From NCBI RefSeq assembly GCF_016405855.1, contig NZ_JAEFCA010000002.1, positions 629,031-693,030 on the forward strand: 64,000 bases of DNA, in the 5' to 3' direction. The translations under genes were made by a program, and so were the position numbers. Within the stretch, counting starts at the first letter, position 1; each line of letters starts with the position of its first letter. Positions 16,833-25,868 of the stretch are shown in pieces. The notes under the pieces were generated by a model. It saw nothing but the letters and a program-made list of their open reading frames with translations, was not told the origin of the DNA and ran no database searches. The DNA comes from Flavobacterium sp. IB48 (lineage in GTDB: Bacteria > Bacteroidota > Bacteroidia > Flavobacteriales > Flavobacteriaceae).

Positions 16833-17594
16833 ATGAAAAAAGGTTTTCTAATCTTTGCCACTTTTTTTTGTATTACCACAGCACAATCCCAAGTCCTGAT
16901 TTCCTTAATATTTGGAGATAAACTCAATTCGCAGTTTTTAGAGTTTGGTCTTGAAGGTGGTGCTAATTTTTCTACCATTTCAAACATGGGATCTTCCGCC
17001 TTAAATCCAGGTTTCAATCTTGGTTTTTATTTTGATTTGAGATCTAGAAAAAATCCAGCGTGGATGATCAATACAGGAGTAATTGTAAAATCACCCATGG
17101 GAGCCAAAGATATTCCAGTTTATTCTTTAAACGATGAAAATTTGGACAATACTTTTGCAGGTGGACACGTTAATCGCGAAATACGTTATTTTAATGTTCC
17201 TATATTGATTAAATATCAATTTAAGAATAATATCTACCTTAAAGCGGGTCCGCAATTTGGATTATTAGCCAAAGCATTTGATGAGTTTAAAAACGAAATC
17301 AACAACGACGATGTGGTCTACAAAAAGAACATTCGTGATCAAATTCATGTTATTGATGCTGGACTTGCATTTGGCGCCGGTTATCATTTGAATGTTGGAC
17401 ATGGTTTAAATCTAACAGTTCAATATTATTACGGGCTTGTTACTGTAATGAAAGGAGATGGACCAAACAATCAATATAACAGATCTTTGTATGTTACAGC
17501 AGGACTACCTATCGGAAAAGGAAAAGCTGCACAAAAAAGAGCTGAAAAAGAAGCCGAACTTAACAAAGTGGTTCTGCCAGAAGATGAAAAATAA
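16833..17594 (+). CDS. Outer-membrane beta-barrel (PorT-like porin family) protein
   Basis: The 253-residue protein starts with a signal peptide (MKKGFLIFATFFCITTAQSQ) followed by FGLEGGANFSTISNMGSS, the usual opening strand of the Bacteroidota outer-membrane beta-barrel domain. Further strands include YFNVPILIKYQF and GLNLTVQYYYGL. The C-terminus carries a charged tail (KGKAAQKRAEKEAELNKV) beyond the barrel. No enzymatic motif is visible. It lies 12 bp after another barrel gene and ends 6 bp from the convergent cheB gene, with no terminator between them. Confidence 0.8.
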   Translation: MKKGFLIFATFFCITTAQSQVLISLIFGDKLNSQFLEFGLEGGANFSTISNMGSSALNPGFNLGFYFDLRSRKNPAWMINTGVIVKSPMGAKDIPVYSLNDENLDNTFAGGHVNREIRYFNVPILIKYQFKNNIYLKAGPQFGLLAKAFDEFKNEINNDDVVYKKNIRDQIHVIDAGLAFGAGYHLNVGHGLNLTVQYYYGLVTVMKGDGPNNQYNRSLYVTAGLPIGKGKAAQKRAEKEAELNKVVLPEDEK

Positions 17595-17600
17595 TATCTT

Positions 17601-18191
17601 TTATTCTTCCTGATTGGTTTCTTTTATAAATTCAAGAATCTCATCGGTGCTTAAAACAAAATCAGGTACCGTATGCAAAATGGCATTATTGGGCATAAAA
17701 GGCATGTCTGCAGAAAGCGGATTCTGGACAACGCTTATTCCGCCAAATGCCTGAATAGCCCTCAATCCGATTGTTCCATCAGAATTGGAACCCGAAAGTA
17801 AAATTCCGATCAAATGATTGCCATATATTTCTGCAGCAGACTCAAATGAGACGTCAATACTTGGTCTGCTGTAGTTTATTTTTTCTGAAGTGTCTAAAGA
17901 CAGTGTTTCGTTTCTTTCAAATAATAAATGATAATTGGACGGCGCGATATAGATAAATCCTGGTTCTAGTTTTACCTTGTCTTCTACTTCTTTTACTATT
18001 ATTTGCGATTTTAAGGCAATTAAATCTTCTAAGGTTTGTTCATCTGAATTTTTTCTATGAACTACTATTACAATGGCAAAAGAAATAGGCTTTTCTATAA
18101 AAGGCAAAATTTGCAATAATGCCTGTAAGCTTCCTGCCGAACCTCCAATTATAATTACTTTACAATTTGTTATTCTCTTACTTTTCTCCAT
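17601..18191 (-). CDS. CheB-type protein-glutamate methylesterase without receiver domain
   Basis: The 196-residue protein is only the catalytic domain of CheB. The Ser-His-Asp triad is visible: Ser18 in GGSAGS, His45 in IVVHRKNSD and Asp138 in LLSGSNSDGTIG. CheB removes methyl esters from, or deamidates, glutamate residues of signalling proteins. Loss of the N-terminal receiver means it is not controlled by direct CheA phosphorylation. The start overlaps the end of cheR by 22 bp, so translation is coupled. No methyl-accepting receptor, CheA or CheW is encoded nearby. The substrate may be one of the kinases in the same operon. Confidence 0.92.
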   Translation of the reverse strand: MEKSKRITNCKVIIIGGSAGSLQALLQILPFIEKPISFAIVIVVHRKNSDEQTLEDLIALKSQIIVKEVEDKVKLEPGFIYIAPSNYHLLFERNETLSLDTSEKINYSRPSIDVSFESAAEIYGNHLIGILLSGSNSDGTIGLRAIQAFGGISVVQNPLSADMPFMPNNAILHTVPDFVLSTDEILEFIKETNQEE

Positions 18192-18982
18192 ATTTTCTCT
18201 TTAGCAAATTGTTTATATTTGGTTTGAGATATAGAATATTTTATCGTTTCTTTTGTTCCGAGTGCCAAAAATCCTAGAACAGCCAAGCTATCGTCGAATA
18301 GATTCACAACTCTCTTCTGTAGATTATTATCAAAATAAATTAAAACATTACGGCACAAAATAAGGTCAAACTCATTAAACGAATTATCTGAAACTAAGTT
18401 ATGCTGTGAGAAAACCATTTTCTCAGAAAGATTCTCGTTAAACTTTGCAAAACCATAATTGGCAATGTAATAATCTGAAAAATCCTGTTGTCCGCCTGCA
18501 TCGCGATAATTGTCTGCATAATCTTTTATCATTCGTAACGGAAAAATACCGCTTTTGGCTGTTTCTAGCACAGATGCATTTATATCTGTAGCATATAATA
18601 TTGATTTATGAAGCAAGCCTTCTTCTTTCAACATAATTGCCATAGAATATACTTCCTCTCCCGTAGAACAGCCTGCATGCCAAATACGAATAAAAGGCTT
18701 GGGGCCTAAAAGTGGTAGGACTTCTTTTCTTAATGTTAGATAAAATGATGGATCACGAAACATCTCGGTTACATTAACCGTGATTTCGTCTATCATTCTT
18801 TTGTAATATTCTGGATCTGTGCGGACTTTAGATAAAAATTCATGAAAATGTTTAAATCCATCTAAATAAAAAACCCGGCTTACTCGTCGTTTAAGTGAAG
18901 CTCTCGAATAACTTCCAAAATCAAAACCGTAATATTCGTAAACATCATTTATAAGAGTTTCTAATTCAATATCTTCAATCAT
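18170..18982 (-). CDS. CheR-type protein-glutamate O-methyltransferase
   Basis: The 270-residue enzyme has an N-terminal helical domain with RVSRVFYLDGF, the motif NVTEMFRD at about 70-77, and the SAM-binding GCSTGEE at 104-110. LILCRNVLIYFD and a final strand GTKETI complete the CheR fold. CheR transfers methyl groups from S-adenosylmethionine to glutamate side chains. It lies 7 bp after the lone receiver gene and overlaps cheB by 22 bp, in a five-gene operon with two large kinases. Because no chemoreceptor is present, the target is unknown. Confidence 0.93.
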   Translation of the reverse strand: MIEDIELETLINDVYEYYGFDFGSYSRASLKRRVSRVFYLDGFKHFHEFLSKVRTDPEYYKRMIDEITVNVTEMFRDPSFYLTLRKEVLPLLGPKPFIRIWHAGCSTGEEVYSMAIMLKEEGLLHKSILYATDINASVLETAKSGIFPLRMIKDYADNYRDAGGQQDFSDYYIANYGFAKFNENLSEKMVFSQHNLVSDNSFNEFDLILCRNVLIYFDNNLQKRVVNLFDDSLAVLGFLALGTKETIKYSISQTKYKQFAKEKIWRKVRE

Positions 18983-18989
18983 AATTCAT

Positions 18990-19355
18990 TTAGATTTCTT
19001 CCAAAATCTGAAGTAATTTATCAACATCTACTGGTTTAGAGATGTAGGCGTCTGCTCCAGCTTGTAAACATTTTTCTCTGTCTCCTGCCATTGCCTGTGC
19101 TGTAACGGCAATTACTAAGGTAGATTCTTGCGACGGAATTTCTTTTATAAGCGGAATTGCCTCATAACCATCCATTTCTGGCATCATCATATCGATTAAA
19201 ACTGCATCTATAGATGAGTTTTCTTTTAGTATTTTTAGAGCCTCTTCGGCGCTTAAGCAAGATAAACAATCATACGATTTTGCTTTTAAAGTGTTTACTA
19301 AAGCAAAAATATTCCTCGAATCATCATCTACGATCAAAACACGTTTCTTTCCCAT
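18990..19355 (-). CDS. Single-domain response regulator (receiver)
   Basis: The 121-residue protein is a lone CheY-like receiver. The acidic pocket is VDDD at 9-12, the phosphoacceptor is Asp55 in LIDMMMPEMDGYEA, and the conserved Lys appears in YISKPVDVD near the C-terminus. It closely resembles the third receiver of the adjacent hybrid kinase (same MMMPxMDGYE and AMAGDREKCLQAGA-type segments), so it probably arose by duplication. It may take phosphate from that kinase and pass it on or act as a phosphate sink. There is no output domain. It sits 17 bp after the hybrid kinase gene and 7 bp before cheR. Confidence 0.95.
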   Translation of the reverse strand: MGKKRVLIVDDDSRNIFALVNTLKAKSYDCLSCLSAEEALKILKENSSIDAVLIDMMMPEMDGYEAIPLIKEIPSQESTLVIAVTAQAMAGDREKCLQAGADAYISKPVDVDKLLQILEEI

Positions 19356-19372
19356 TTACAGCATTTTAAAGA

Positions 19373-22300
19373 TTAGATTTTATCATAAAGCCACACTCGC
19401 AGTAACGATAAAAGCTGGTCTACATCGACAGGTTTTGTAATATAATCTGAAGCACCAGCTTTAATACATTTTTCTCTGTCTCCAGTCATTGCTTTTGCCG
19501 TTACAGCTATTACAGCTAAGTTAAGGAATTTCGGGTTACTTCTTATCTTTTCTGCTGTTTCGTAGCCATCCATATTAGGCATCATCATATCTAGCAACAC
19601 CACATCTGTATCTGGGTTTTCATCTAAAATTTTAATAGCCTCTTTTCCATCAAAAGCTGTAATTACATTCATTTTAAAGGCTTCTAAAGCTTTTGAAAGC
19701 GAATATATATTTCGTACATCATCGTCTACAATTAATACTTTTTTCTCAAACAAAATATTATTTAGCGAATTCAGCTTTTTGTGGTTTTCCTTTGCTGTGC
19801 CTTCTTTCTTTTCTTCTACTAAGTGAAGGAAAAGCGAAACCTCATCTAGCATTCTTTGGTATGAATGAGCCGTTTTTACAATAATCGAATCGGCATATTT
19901 TCTAATTTTCAGTTCTTCCTTTATAGACAAACTTTTTCCTGTAAAGACAATTACAGGAAGATTTTCTAATCCTGGACTTTTCTTAACTCCATCTAGAATT
20001 TCGTAGGCTTGTTTATCTGGGATTCCCATATCAAGAATTACGCAATCTACCTCTTCTTTTCCTAAAGCCGATAAACCTGCCGAAACTTCACTCTTAATTT
20101 CCGAATTGATATTATACGTTTCTAAGAAATAAGCTAAAGCTTTTGCGTGTTTCGGATTATCTTCAATAATTAAAACCTTCTGAGATTCTTTATTGATGAT
20201 GTGCTCAATTCGCATAAAAACTTCCGGAATCTTGTCAAACGCAACTGGTTTATCTAAGAAATCTACAGCTCCTTTTAGCAAGCTTTCTTGCTTCAATTTA
20301 TGCGATGACATAATGTGCACCGAAATATGTTTGGTGTGCGAATTATTCTTCAATTCTTCCAAAACTTCCCAACCGCTTTTAATTGGCAATTCGATATCTA
20401 ATAAAATACCAATTGGTCTATAGATTAAGGCAAAATTTAAAGCATAATCTCCTCTTACAGCAACAACGCCTTTGTAACCTTTTTTCTGTGTAAAAGCTAA
20501 TAATGATTTAGCAAAATTAATATCATCTTCTACAATCAAAATTACTTTGTCGCCTTCTACAATAGAATTTCTGTCGTCTTCAATTTCTGCTGGCACAACA
20601 TCGCTAATGTATCTTGGTTTTTGTTCTTCATTTTCAGATTGAACTTCAATTTCTTCTGCCTCTGGAATTTTATTTACTGACACTTTATTGATTGCAAATC
20701 CTAATACAGGCAAACATAACGTAAACGTACTTCCTTCGTTTACTTTGCTGTGCAGGATGATTTCTCCTCTTAATAATTTAGCTAGTTCACGGCTAATTGA
20801 CAATCCTAAACCTGTTCCTCCGTATTTGCGTTTTGTAGAACCATCAGCTTGCTGGAAAGCCTCAAAAATTAATGGTTGTTTTTCTAACGGAATTCCAATT
20901 CCGGTATCTTTTACAATAAAGCAGATTATTTTATCGTCGTCTGTATCAACCTTAATTTCAAGAGAAACAGTTCCTTTTTCTGTAAATTTAATCGCATTTG
21001 AGATCAAGTTTTTTAGAATTTGCTCCAAACGCATTTTATCTGTTTTGATAACAATTGGTGCTTCTTTGGCAATAATTTCAAAGTTGATATTTTTCTCTTT
21101 TGCTACCAGATAAAACAAATTATAAAGCGTGTCTGTAATCTCTTTTGTCGAAACATCTAAGAACTCTAGATCCATTTTACCAGCTTCAATTTTAGATAAA
21201 TCCAGAATTTCATCGATTAATCCTAATAAACTGTTTCCTGAACTCTGAATTACTTTTGCAAATTCAATTTCTTCATTGTTCATTGTTTTATTGTTGTTTT
21301 CAGAAAGCAAACGGCTCAATAATAAAATCGAGTTTAAAGGCGTTCTCAACTCATGCGACATATTAGCTAAAAATTCTGATTTGTAGCGAGTTGTTAATTC
21401 TAAAGCCTCTGATTTCTTCTGAATTTCTGTATTTTTTTCTTCTAATAAAACACTTCTTTCTGATAGTTCTTCATTTGTTTGCTCCAATTCTTCCTGCTGT
21501 ACGCGAAGTTCTTCTTCTGATGCTTGCAGTTTTTCAGTTTGCGCTTCCAATTCTGCATTTATAGCTTCCAATTCGCTGTGCTGAATTTGTAATTCTTCTG
21601 CTTGCGATTTGGTTTCTTCCAACAATTCTAAAACACGTTTACGATTTTGAGTCGCTTTCAGGGCAATTCCAATATTATTGGCTACAATGTTTAAAAATTC
21701 CAATTGCAGTACAGAAAAACCATAAATACTTGCCAATTCTACTGCTCCTTCTACTTTGAAATCCATAAGCGGAAGCGCTACAATATGAGTTGGTTTTATT
21801 TCGCCTAAAGCGTAATTAATTTGAATATCATCTGGCGAAAGTGTTTTCAATTCCAGCATTTTTCCCGAAACAATTGCCTGTCCGATTAAGCCTTCACCTT
21901 TCTTAATTCTTTCTCTATTTTTACTCGGAATATAACTGTATCCACCAGAAATTGTCATTTCTTCTCCGTCCAAAACATACAAAACTCCAGCGCTGCTGTT
22001 GGTATATTGGCACAAAAATTCGATTACATCTTTAGATAACTTCTGGATTGTTTTTTCGCCTAACATTTTATCATTTAAAGTCGCAACACCAGACTGAAGC
22101 CATTCTTTTTGAGATAATAAGTCGAACGAATTTTTTAGCGAATTTTTCATTTCATGAATAGAAGCTCCAAGCGCACCTAAAGTATCTGCTTTTCGATCAT
22201 CGATTTGAACATCATAATTTCCTTTAGAAATTTGTGTTGCAATACCGCCAATTACTTGCAATCTATCAGCTGTTTCTTTATCCTTTTTTATTAATTCTTG

Positions 22301-22936
22301 TTGCAATAAAGTTCTTTCATTGTAATCTTTCAGAATTCTAATCAGGAAAACTATAGAAATAAGGAAGGCGATAAAGAAAGCAATCGCAATTAAAGCCAAA
22401 CTATATCTGCCATAACGCTCTGAATTTGAATTGCGTTCATCTAAAAGCTTTTGTTCTGTATTTTCGACCTTTTTGATGATTGCACGCATTTCGTTCATCA
22501 TATTTCGGCCCTCATTCAAATCAAAGATCAGTATTTGCTTGCTTAATCTCTTTTTTACAATCTGATTGTTTAGATATTTAAAGAAAGCTGAACGTTTGTC
22601 ACGCAATTCTTCTAGTAATTTAGTTTGCGAAGGATTATCAGCTGTTAAACCATCCAACTTTTCAAAATAAGCATTGGCTTTTGCTTCAGAATCATTAAAA
22701 CGGCCAACAAATTGCTCGTCTCCTGTAAGCAAGTATCCTCTCATGCTTGTTTGAGCTTCGGTAAGAATTGAGGAACCTTCATTTAGGTTGTAAATTACAT
22801 CCTGAGTATGATTAACCCAAAAATTGCTGTTTAAAAGACTTTTAATGCTTATAAACGAGGCAACCGAGCTAATGGTAAGTACAAGCAACGAAACTAGCGA
22901 ACTAATTAATAAATTCCTTTTAAAATTACCGTTCAT
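19373..22936 (-). CDS. Hybrid histidine kinase: CHASE3-HAMP-GAF-coiled coil-kinase-three receivers
   Basis: The 1187-residue membrane kinase has a helix at about 9-31, a CHASE3-like periplasmic domain, a second helix at about 178-199, HAMP, and a GAF domain (about 275-430). A long Glu/Gln-rich coiled coil (435-515) follows. The kinase core has phospho-His near 527 in MSHELRTPLN and ATP lids with DTGIGIP and GGTGLGLSIS. Three receivers end the protein, with Asp near 847 (LLDIELP), 967 (VILDMGIP) and 1117 (LLDMMMPNMDGYE). It would run a multi-step phosphorelay. It lies 10 bp after another kinase gene and upstream of receiver-cheR-cheB. The Glu/Gln pairs in the coiled coil make it a possible substrate for the methylation enzymes; that is speculation. 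Confidence 0.95.
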   Translation of the reverse strand: MNGNFKRNLLISSLVSLLVLTISSVASFISIKSLLNSNFWVNHTQDVIYNLNEGSSILTEAQTSMRGYLLTGDEQFVGRFNDSEAKANAYFEKLDGLTADNPSQTKLLEELRDKRSAFFKYLNNQIVKKRLSKQILIFDLNEGRNMMNEMRAIIKKVENTEQKLLDERNSNSERYGRYSLALIAIAFFIAFLISIVFLIRILKDYNERTLLQQELIKKDKETADRLQVIGGIATQISKGNYDVQIDDRKADTLGALGASIHEMKNSLKNSFDLLSQKEWLQSGVATLNDKMLGEKTIQKLSKDVIEFLCQYTNSSAGVLYVLDGEEMTISGGYSYIPSKNRERIKKGEGLIGQAIVSGKMLELKTLSPDDIQINYALGEIKPTHIVALPLMDFKVEGAVELASIYGFSVLQLEFLNIVANNIGIALKATQNRKRVLELLEETKSQAEELQIQHSELEAINAELEAQTEKLQASEEELRVQQEELEQTNEELSERSVLLEEKNTEIQKKSEALELTTRYKSEFLANMSHELRTPLNSILLLSRLLSENNNKTMNNEEIEFAKVIQSSGNSLLGLIDEILDLSKIEAGKMDLEFLDVSTKEITDTLYNLFYLVAKEKNINFEIIAKEAPIVIKTDKMRLEQILKNLISNAIKFTEKGTVSLEIKVDTDDDKIICFIVKDTGIGIPLEKQPLIFEAFQQADGSTKRKYGGTGLGLSISRELAKLLRGEIILHSKVNEGSTFTLCLPVLGFAINKVSVNKIPEAEEIEVQSENEEQKPRYISDVVPAEIEDDRNSIVEGDKVILIVEDDINFAKSLLAFTQKKGYKGVVAVRGDYALNFALIYRPIGILLDIELPIKSGWEVLEELKNNSHTKHISVHIMSSHKLKQESLLKGAVDFLDKPVAFDKIPEVFMRIEHIINKESQKVLIIEDNPKHAKALAYFLETYNINSEIKSEVSAGLSALGKEEVDCVILDMGIPDKQAYEILDGVKKSPGLENLPVIVFTGKSLSIKEELKIRKYADSIIVKTAHSYQRMLDEVSLFLHLVEEKKEGTAKENHKKLNSLNNILFEKKVLIVDDDVRNIYSLSKALEAFKMNVITAFDGKEAIKILDENPDTDVVLLDMMMPNMDGYETAEKIRSNPKFLNLAVIAVTAKAMTGDREKCIKAGASDYITKPVDVDQLLSLLRVWLYDKI

Positions 22937-22946
22937 ATATGTCTAA

Positions 22947-24167
22947 TTATTTTAATTCGTATTTTAAAGGAAGCACAATAATAAAGCTTGCTCCCTCGCC
23001 TAATTTGCTTTTGGCAGTGATTAATCCGTTGTGTTTTTCTATTATTTTTTTTGCAATCGCGAGTCCAATTCCTGTTCCTTCGTAACTTTGGCGGTCATTC
23101 AAGCTTTGAAAGATAATAAAAATACGGTCAAGATAAATTTCGTCAAAACCAATTCCGTTATCTTTTACCATAATTCTGCAGAATTTGCCATCTGGTGAAG
23201 TCGGGCTATCTATTGATTTTTCTAAAATGGTTTCAGAAGTGATCTCGATTACGGGTTTATATTCACTTCCAGAGAACTTCAAAGCATTTCCTATCAGATT
23301 TTGAAAAACCTGACGCATTTGACTCGGAATGCTATCTACTGTTGGAAGTTCGTTTGTTTTAATTGTAGCGTTTTTGCGTTCAATTAAATAATCAAAATCG
23401 CCCAATACCTCTTGTAAAACAACATTTAAATCGGTTCTTTCTGGTTTTACTTGAGCCGAAAGTCTAGAATAAGCTAACAAATCGGTAATTAAAGTCTGCA
23501 TTCTTTCTGCCGATTTTATTGTCCTATCCACATAATCGATAGCTTTGTCGTCTGCTTTTAGATAAAGATCTTTTATTATTTTGATGAAGATTTGAATCTT
23601 TCTAATGGGTTCGTTTAAATCGTGCGATACTACCCAAGAAAACTGTTGCAATTCGTGATTTCGAAGCTCTAGTTCTTCATTTTTCTGAACCAATTCTTTT
23701 GTTCTTTCTGCAATTTTGATTTCGAGATTGTCCTGCGCTTCTTTTCTAATTTTGATTTCTTTAGAAAGCAGATCTTTCATCGCTTTAAGTTCGTTCTGCT
23801 GTTCGTAGATTTTAATGAAGGTTTTTACTTTCAGTATCAGTAAATCGCTATCTACTGGTTTGGTAATATATTCAACAGCACCAGTTTCATAACCTTTAAA
23901 AATGTATTTTTTCTCTGTGTTAAGTGCAGAAAGAAAAATAACAGGTATATCTTTTGTGCGTTTATTTCCAGAAAGAATTTTTACTACCTCAAAGCCATCA
24001 AGTCCAGGCATTTGAACATCCATAATAATAAGGCAGTAATCTGTTTTAAGGATTTTTTTGAGCGCTTCTTCACCAGATTCGGCACTATCAACATCGATAT
24101 TATGCAGTTCTAATGTTTTCTTCAGGGCAATAATATTGGCCCTTATATCGTCTACAATTAATACCAT
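22947..24167 (-). CDS. Receiver-histidine kinase fusion (REC-HisKA-HATPase)
   Basis: The 406-residue cytoplasmic protein begins with a receiver (phosphoacceptor Asp50 in LIIMDVQMPGLDGFE; KPVDSD Lys near 105). A coiled coil follows, then a histidine kinase whose H-box VVSHDLNEPIRKI has phospho-His at about 181, and a C-terminal ATPase with DNGIGFDE and GTGIGLAIAKKI. A kinase preceded by a receiver usually acts in the middle of a relay, its activity set by phosphorylation of the receiver. It is the first gene of the five-gene signalling operon. No membrane segment is present. The start at 24167 places the first receiver strand (VLIVDD) right at the N-terminus. Confidence 0.94.
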   Translation of the reverse strand: MVLIVDDIRANIIALKKTLELHNIDVDSAESGEEALKKILKTDYCLIIMDVQMPGLDGFEVVKILSGNKRTKDIPVIFLSALNTEKKYIFKGYETGAVEYITKPVDSDLLILKVKTFIKIYEQQNELKAMKDLLSKEIKIRKEAQDNLEIKIAERTKELVQKNEELELRNHELQQFSWVVSHDLNEPIRKIQIFIKIIKDLYLKADDKAIDYVDRTIKSAERMQTLITDLLAYSRLSAQVKPERTDLNVVLQEVLGDFDYLIERKNATIKTNELPTVDSIPSQMRQVFQNLIGNALKFSGSEYKPVIEITSETILEKSIDSPTSPDGKFCRIMVKDNGIGFDEIYLDRIFIIFQSLNDRQSYEGTGIGLAIAKKIIEKHNGLITAKSKLGEGASFIIVLPLKYELK

Positions 24168-24556
24168 GTCGGAAAGCTAAATCGGTTGTAAATCAAAATA
24201 ATTGAATTTAAAATAAATATAAATATTTTCTTATTTTTTTAATGAATTGCAAAGTGCACCTCTTAAAAATGGTGCAGAAATTCTCAAATGTATAAAAAAA
24301 ATAACGGGGAGGTTTTTTATTTAAACCGTAAATAGTTACAAAATTCCCATCTTTTCTAATCAGTTTGGAGATTCTACATGATTCTTAACTTATTAGAAAT
24401 TTCTTATTCTTTAACATTTTTACAAAATGAATGTATTTTCATACAGGATTGCCCTTTTATTTTGATTGGAGCAAACAAAATTTCTTTTAAGACAAGCAAA
24501 ATTTTAGTTAAGAACTAATTTTAAAAAGCAAATAAAAGCTTAAAAAGAGAGAAATC
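24168..24556. other. Divergent intergenic region, no feature recognised
   Basis: This 389-bp AT-rich gap separates the signalling operon (minus strand) from the SDR gene (plus strand) and must hold both promoters. I could not find an exact TAnnTTTG element on either strand with a matching upstream box. No repeats of the families seen elsewhere and no supported small coding sequence were found. Confidence 0.5.
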
Positions 24557-25402
24557 ATGAAAAAGAAACAGACATTTCCCGAACAAAAACAAACTCTTCC
24601 TGGCAATGAATACTTGATGACACCTGAGCCAGAAATTATAAGAGAGAATTATGTTGGAAGCGGAAAATTACTTGGAAAAACTGCTTTTATTACTGGAGGT
24701 GACAGCGGTATTGGCCGAAGTGTTGCGGTTCATTTTGCAAGAGAAGGCGCAAATGTCGCAATTGTCTACTTAAAAGAAGACAAAGATGCTCTAGAAACAA
24801 AAGCGATGGTTGAAAAAGAAGGCCGAGAGTGTCTCTTAATTAGTGGTGATTTGAAAGATGAAAAATTTTGTCGCACTGCCATAAAAAAATGCCACACGAC
24901 TTTTAAAAATATTAATATTCTGGTAAATAACGCAGCTGTACATTTTCCGCAAAATGAATTCGAAAAGATTACAAATGCTCAGCTTCACAAAACTTTTGAA
25001 ACTAATATTTATCCTTTTTTTTATGCTACTAAAGCTGCTCTTGCTTTTTTAAAAGAAGGCGATGTTATTATCAATACGACCTCCGTGACTGCTTTTCGCG
25101 GAAGCGAACACTTAGCCGATTATGCCAGTACAAAAGGCGCAATTGTGAGTTTTACTCGTTCGCTTTCGAGTATGCTCGCTAAGAAAAAAATTCGTGTAAA
25201 CGGTGTTGCTCCTGGCCCAATTTGGACTCCATTAATCGTAGCAAGTTTTGATAATTTATCTGATTTTGGAAAAAATAATCCGATGGAACGAGCCGGACAG
25301 CCATCTGAAGTTGCGCCTGCTTATGTTTTTCTGGCTTCTCAAGATAGCAGTTATATTACTGGGCAGTTCATTCATGTGAATGGTGGTGAATTGGTGGGAT
25401 AG
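24557..25402 (+). CDS. Short-chain dehydrogenase/reductase, YghA/YhdF-like stress type
   Basis: The 281-residue SDR has the extended N-terminus (FPEQKQTLPGNEYLMTPEP) found in the YghA/glucose-1-dehydrogenase-like group. A Rossmann motif TGGDSGIGR lies at 46-54, NNAA marks the cofactor site, and the catalytic Ser (INTTSVT) with Tyr187 and Lys191 in YASTKGA complete the tetrad. It would be an NAD(P)-dependent cytoplasmic oxidoreductase; relatives are induced by general stress, but the substrate is not known. The position near PNPOx-like, YciF-like and DUF stress proteins fits that role. A repeat element and a SemiSWEET gene follow. Confidence 0.9.
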   Translation: MKKKQTFPEQKQTLPGNEYLMTPEPEIIRENYVGSGKLLGKTAFITGGDSGIGRSVAVHFAREGANVAIVYLKEDKDALETKAMVEKEGRECLLISGDLKDEKFCRTAIKKCHTTFKNINILVNNAAVHFPQNEFEKITNAQLHKTFETNIYPFFYATKAALAFLKEGDVIINTTSVTAFRGSEHLADYASTKGAIVSFTRSLSSMLAKKKIRVNGVAPGPIWTPLIVASFDNLSDFGKNNPMERAGQPSEVAPAYVFLASQDSSYITGQFIHVNGGELVG

Positions 25403-25408
25403 GAAAGT

Positions 25409-25536
25409 TTCTAAGATACTAAGACACTAAGATTCTAAGATGCTAAGATTCTGAGTTTTTCTTTTTGTAATCTACGCAATGAGTCTGATGACAAAACCAA
25501 CGAATATCTTAGAATCTTAGAAACTCAGAACCTTAA
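25409..25536. repeat. CTAAG-type palindromic repeat between the SDR and SemiSWEET genes
   Basis: The left arm (25409-25455) contains repeated CTAAGATNCTAAG units at a period of 9-10 bp. The right arm (25504-25536) is the imperfect inverted counterpart (ATCTTAGAATCTTAGAAACTCAGAACCTT). The same family occurs at 26.8-27.0, 40.9-41.1, 42.1-42.3, 43.5 and 51.4 kb. Confidence 0.85.
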
Positions 25537-25547
25537 AAAATAAAAAA

Positions 25548-25808
25548 ATGAATTATATAGACATCATCGGACTTTTTGCTGGAGCGTGCATTACATTATC
25601 TACGATTCCGCAAATTATAAAGATTTGGAAAACAAAGAAAGTAAAAGAAATTTCGCTTCGCATGTTCTGCATTTTAACGTTCGGAATTGCAATGTGGATT
25701 CTGTATGGGATTCTAAAAAAAGATCTTCCCATTATTCTAACCAATAGTATTTCTTTTATTCTAAATCTTATTATGGTTTATTTCATTATCTACTATGAAA
25801 AAGAATAA
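25548..25808 (+). CDS. SemiSWEET sugar transporter (PQ-loop)
   Basis: The 86-residue protein has three predicted membrane helices and the PQ motif in TLSTIPQIIKIWKTK, the pattern of bacterial SemiSWEETs, which dimerise to make a sugar facilitator in the inner membrane. Residues such as the Asn in SISFILNLIMVYF of helix 3 match the family's substrate-facing Asn. It is preceded by a repeat element and followed by an intrinsic terminator, so it may be its own unit or read through from the SDR gene. The sugar is not predictable. Confidence 0.88.
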   Translation: MNYIDIIGLFAGACITLSTIPQIIKIWKTKKVKEISLRMFCILTFGIAMWILYGILKKDLPIILTNSISFILNLIMVYFIIYYEKE

Positions 25809-25812
25809 GCAA

Positions 25813-25845
25813 AAAAAAACAGCCTGATCAAAGCTGTTTTTTTTG
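25813..25845 (+). terminator. Intrinsic terminator after the SemiSWEET gene
   Basis: The stem AAAACAGC / GCTGTTTT with a 9-nt loop is followed by a run of T residues, 5 bp after the stop codon. The A tract on the other side could serve the minus-strand gene too. Confidence 0.85.
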
Positions 25846-25868
25846 TAGATAAAGATATGGTATGCTTA

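Noticed and set aside
20688..21113. Plus-strand frame of 141 codons antisense to the hybrid kinase
   Set aside because: It lies wholly within the ATPase domain of a well-supported kinase and shows no domain or plausible start context.
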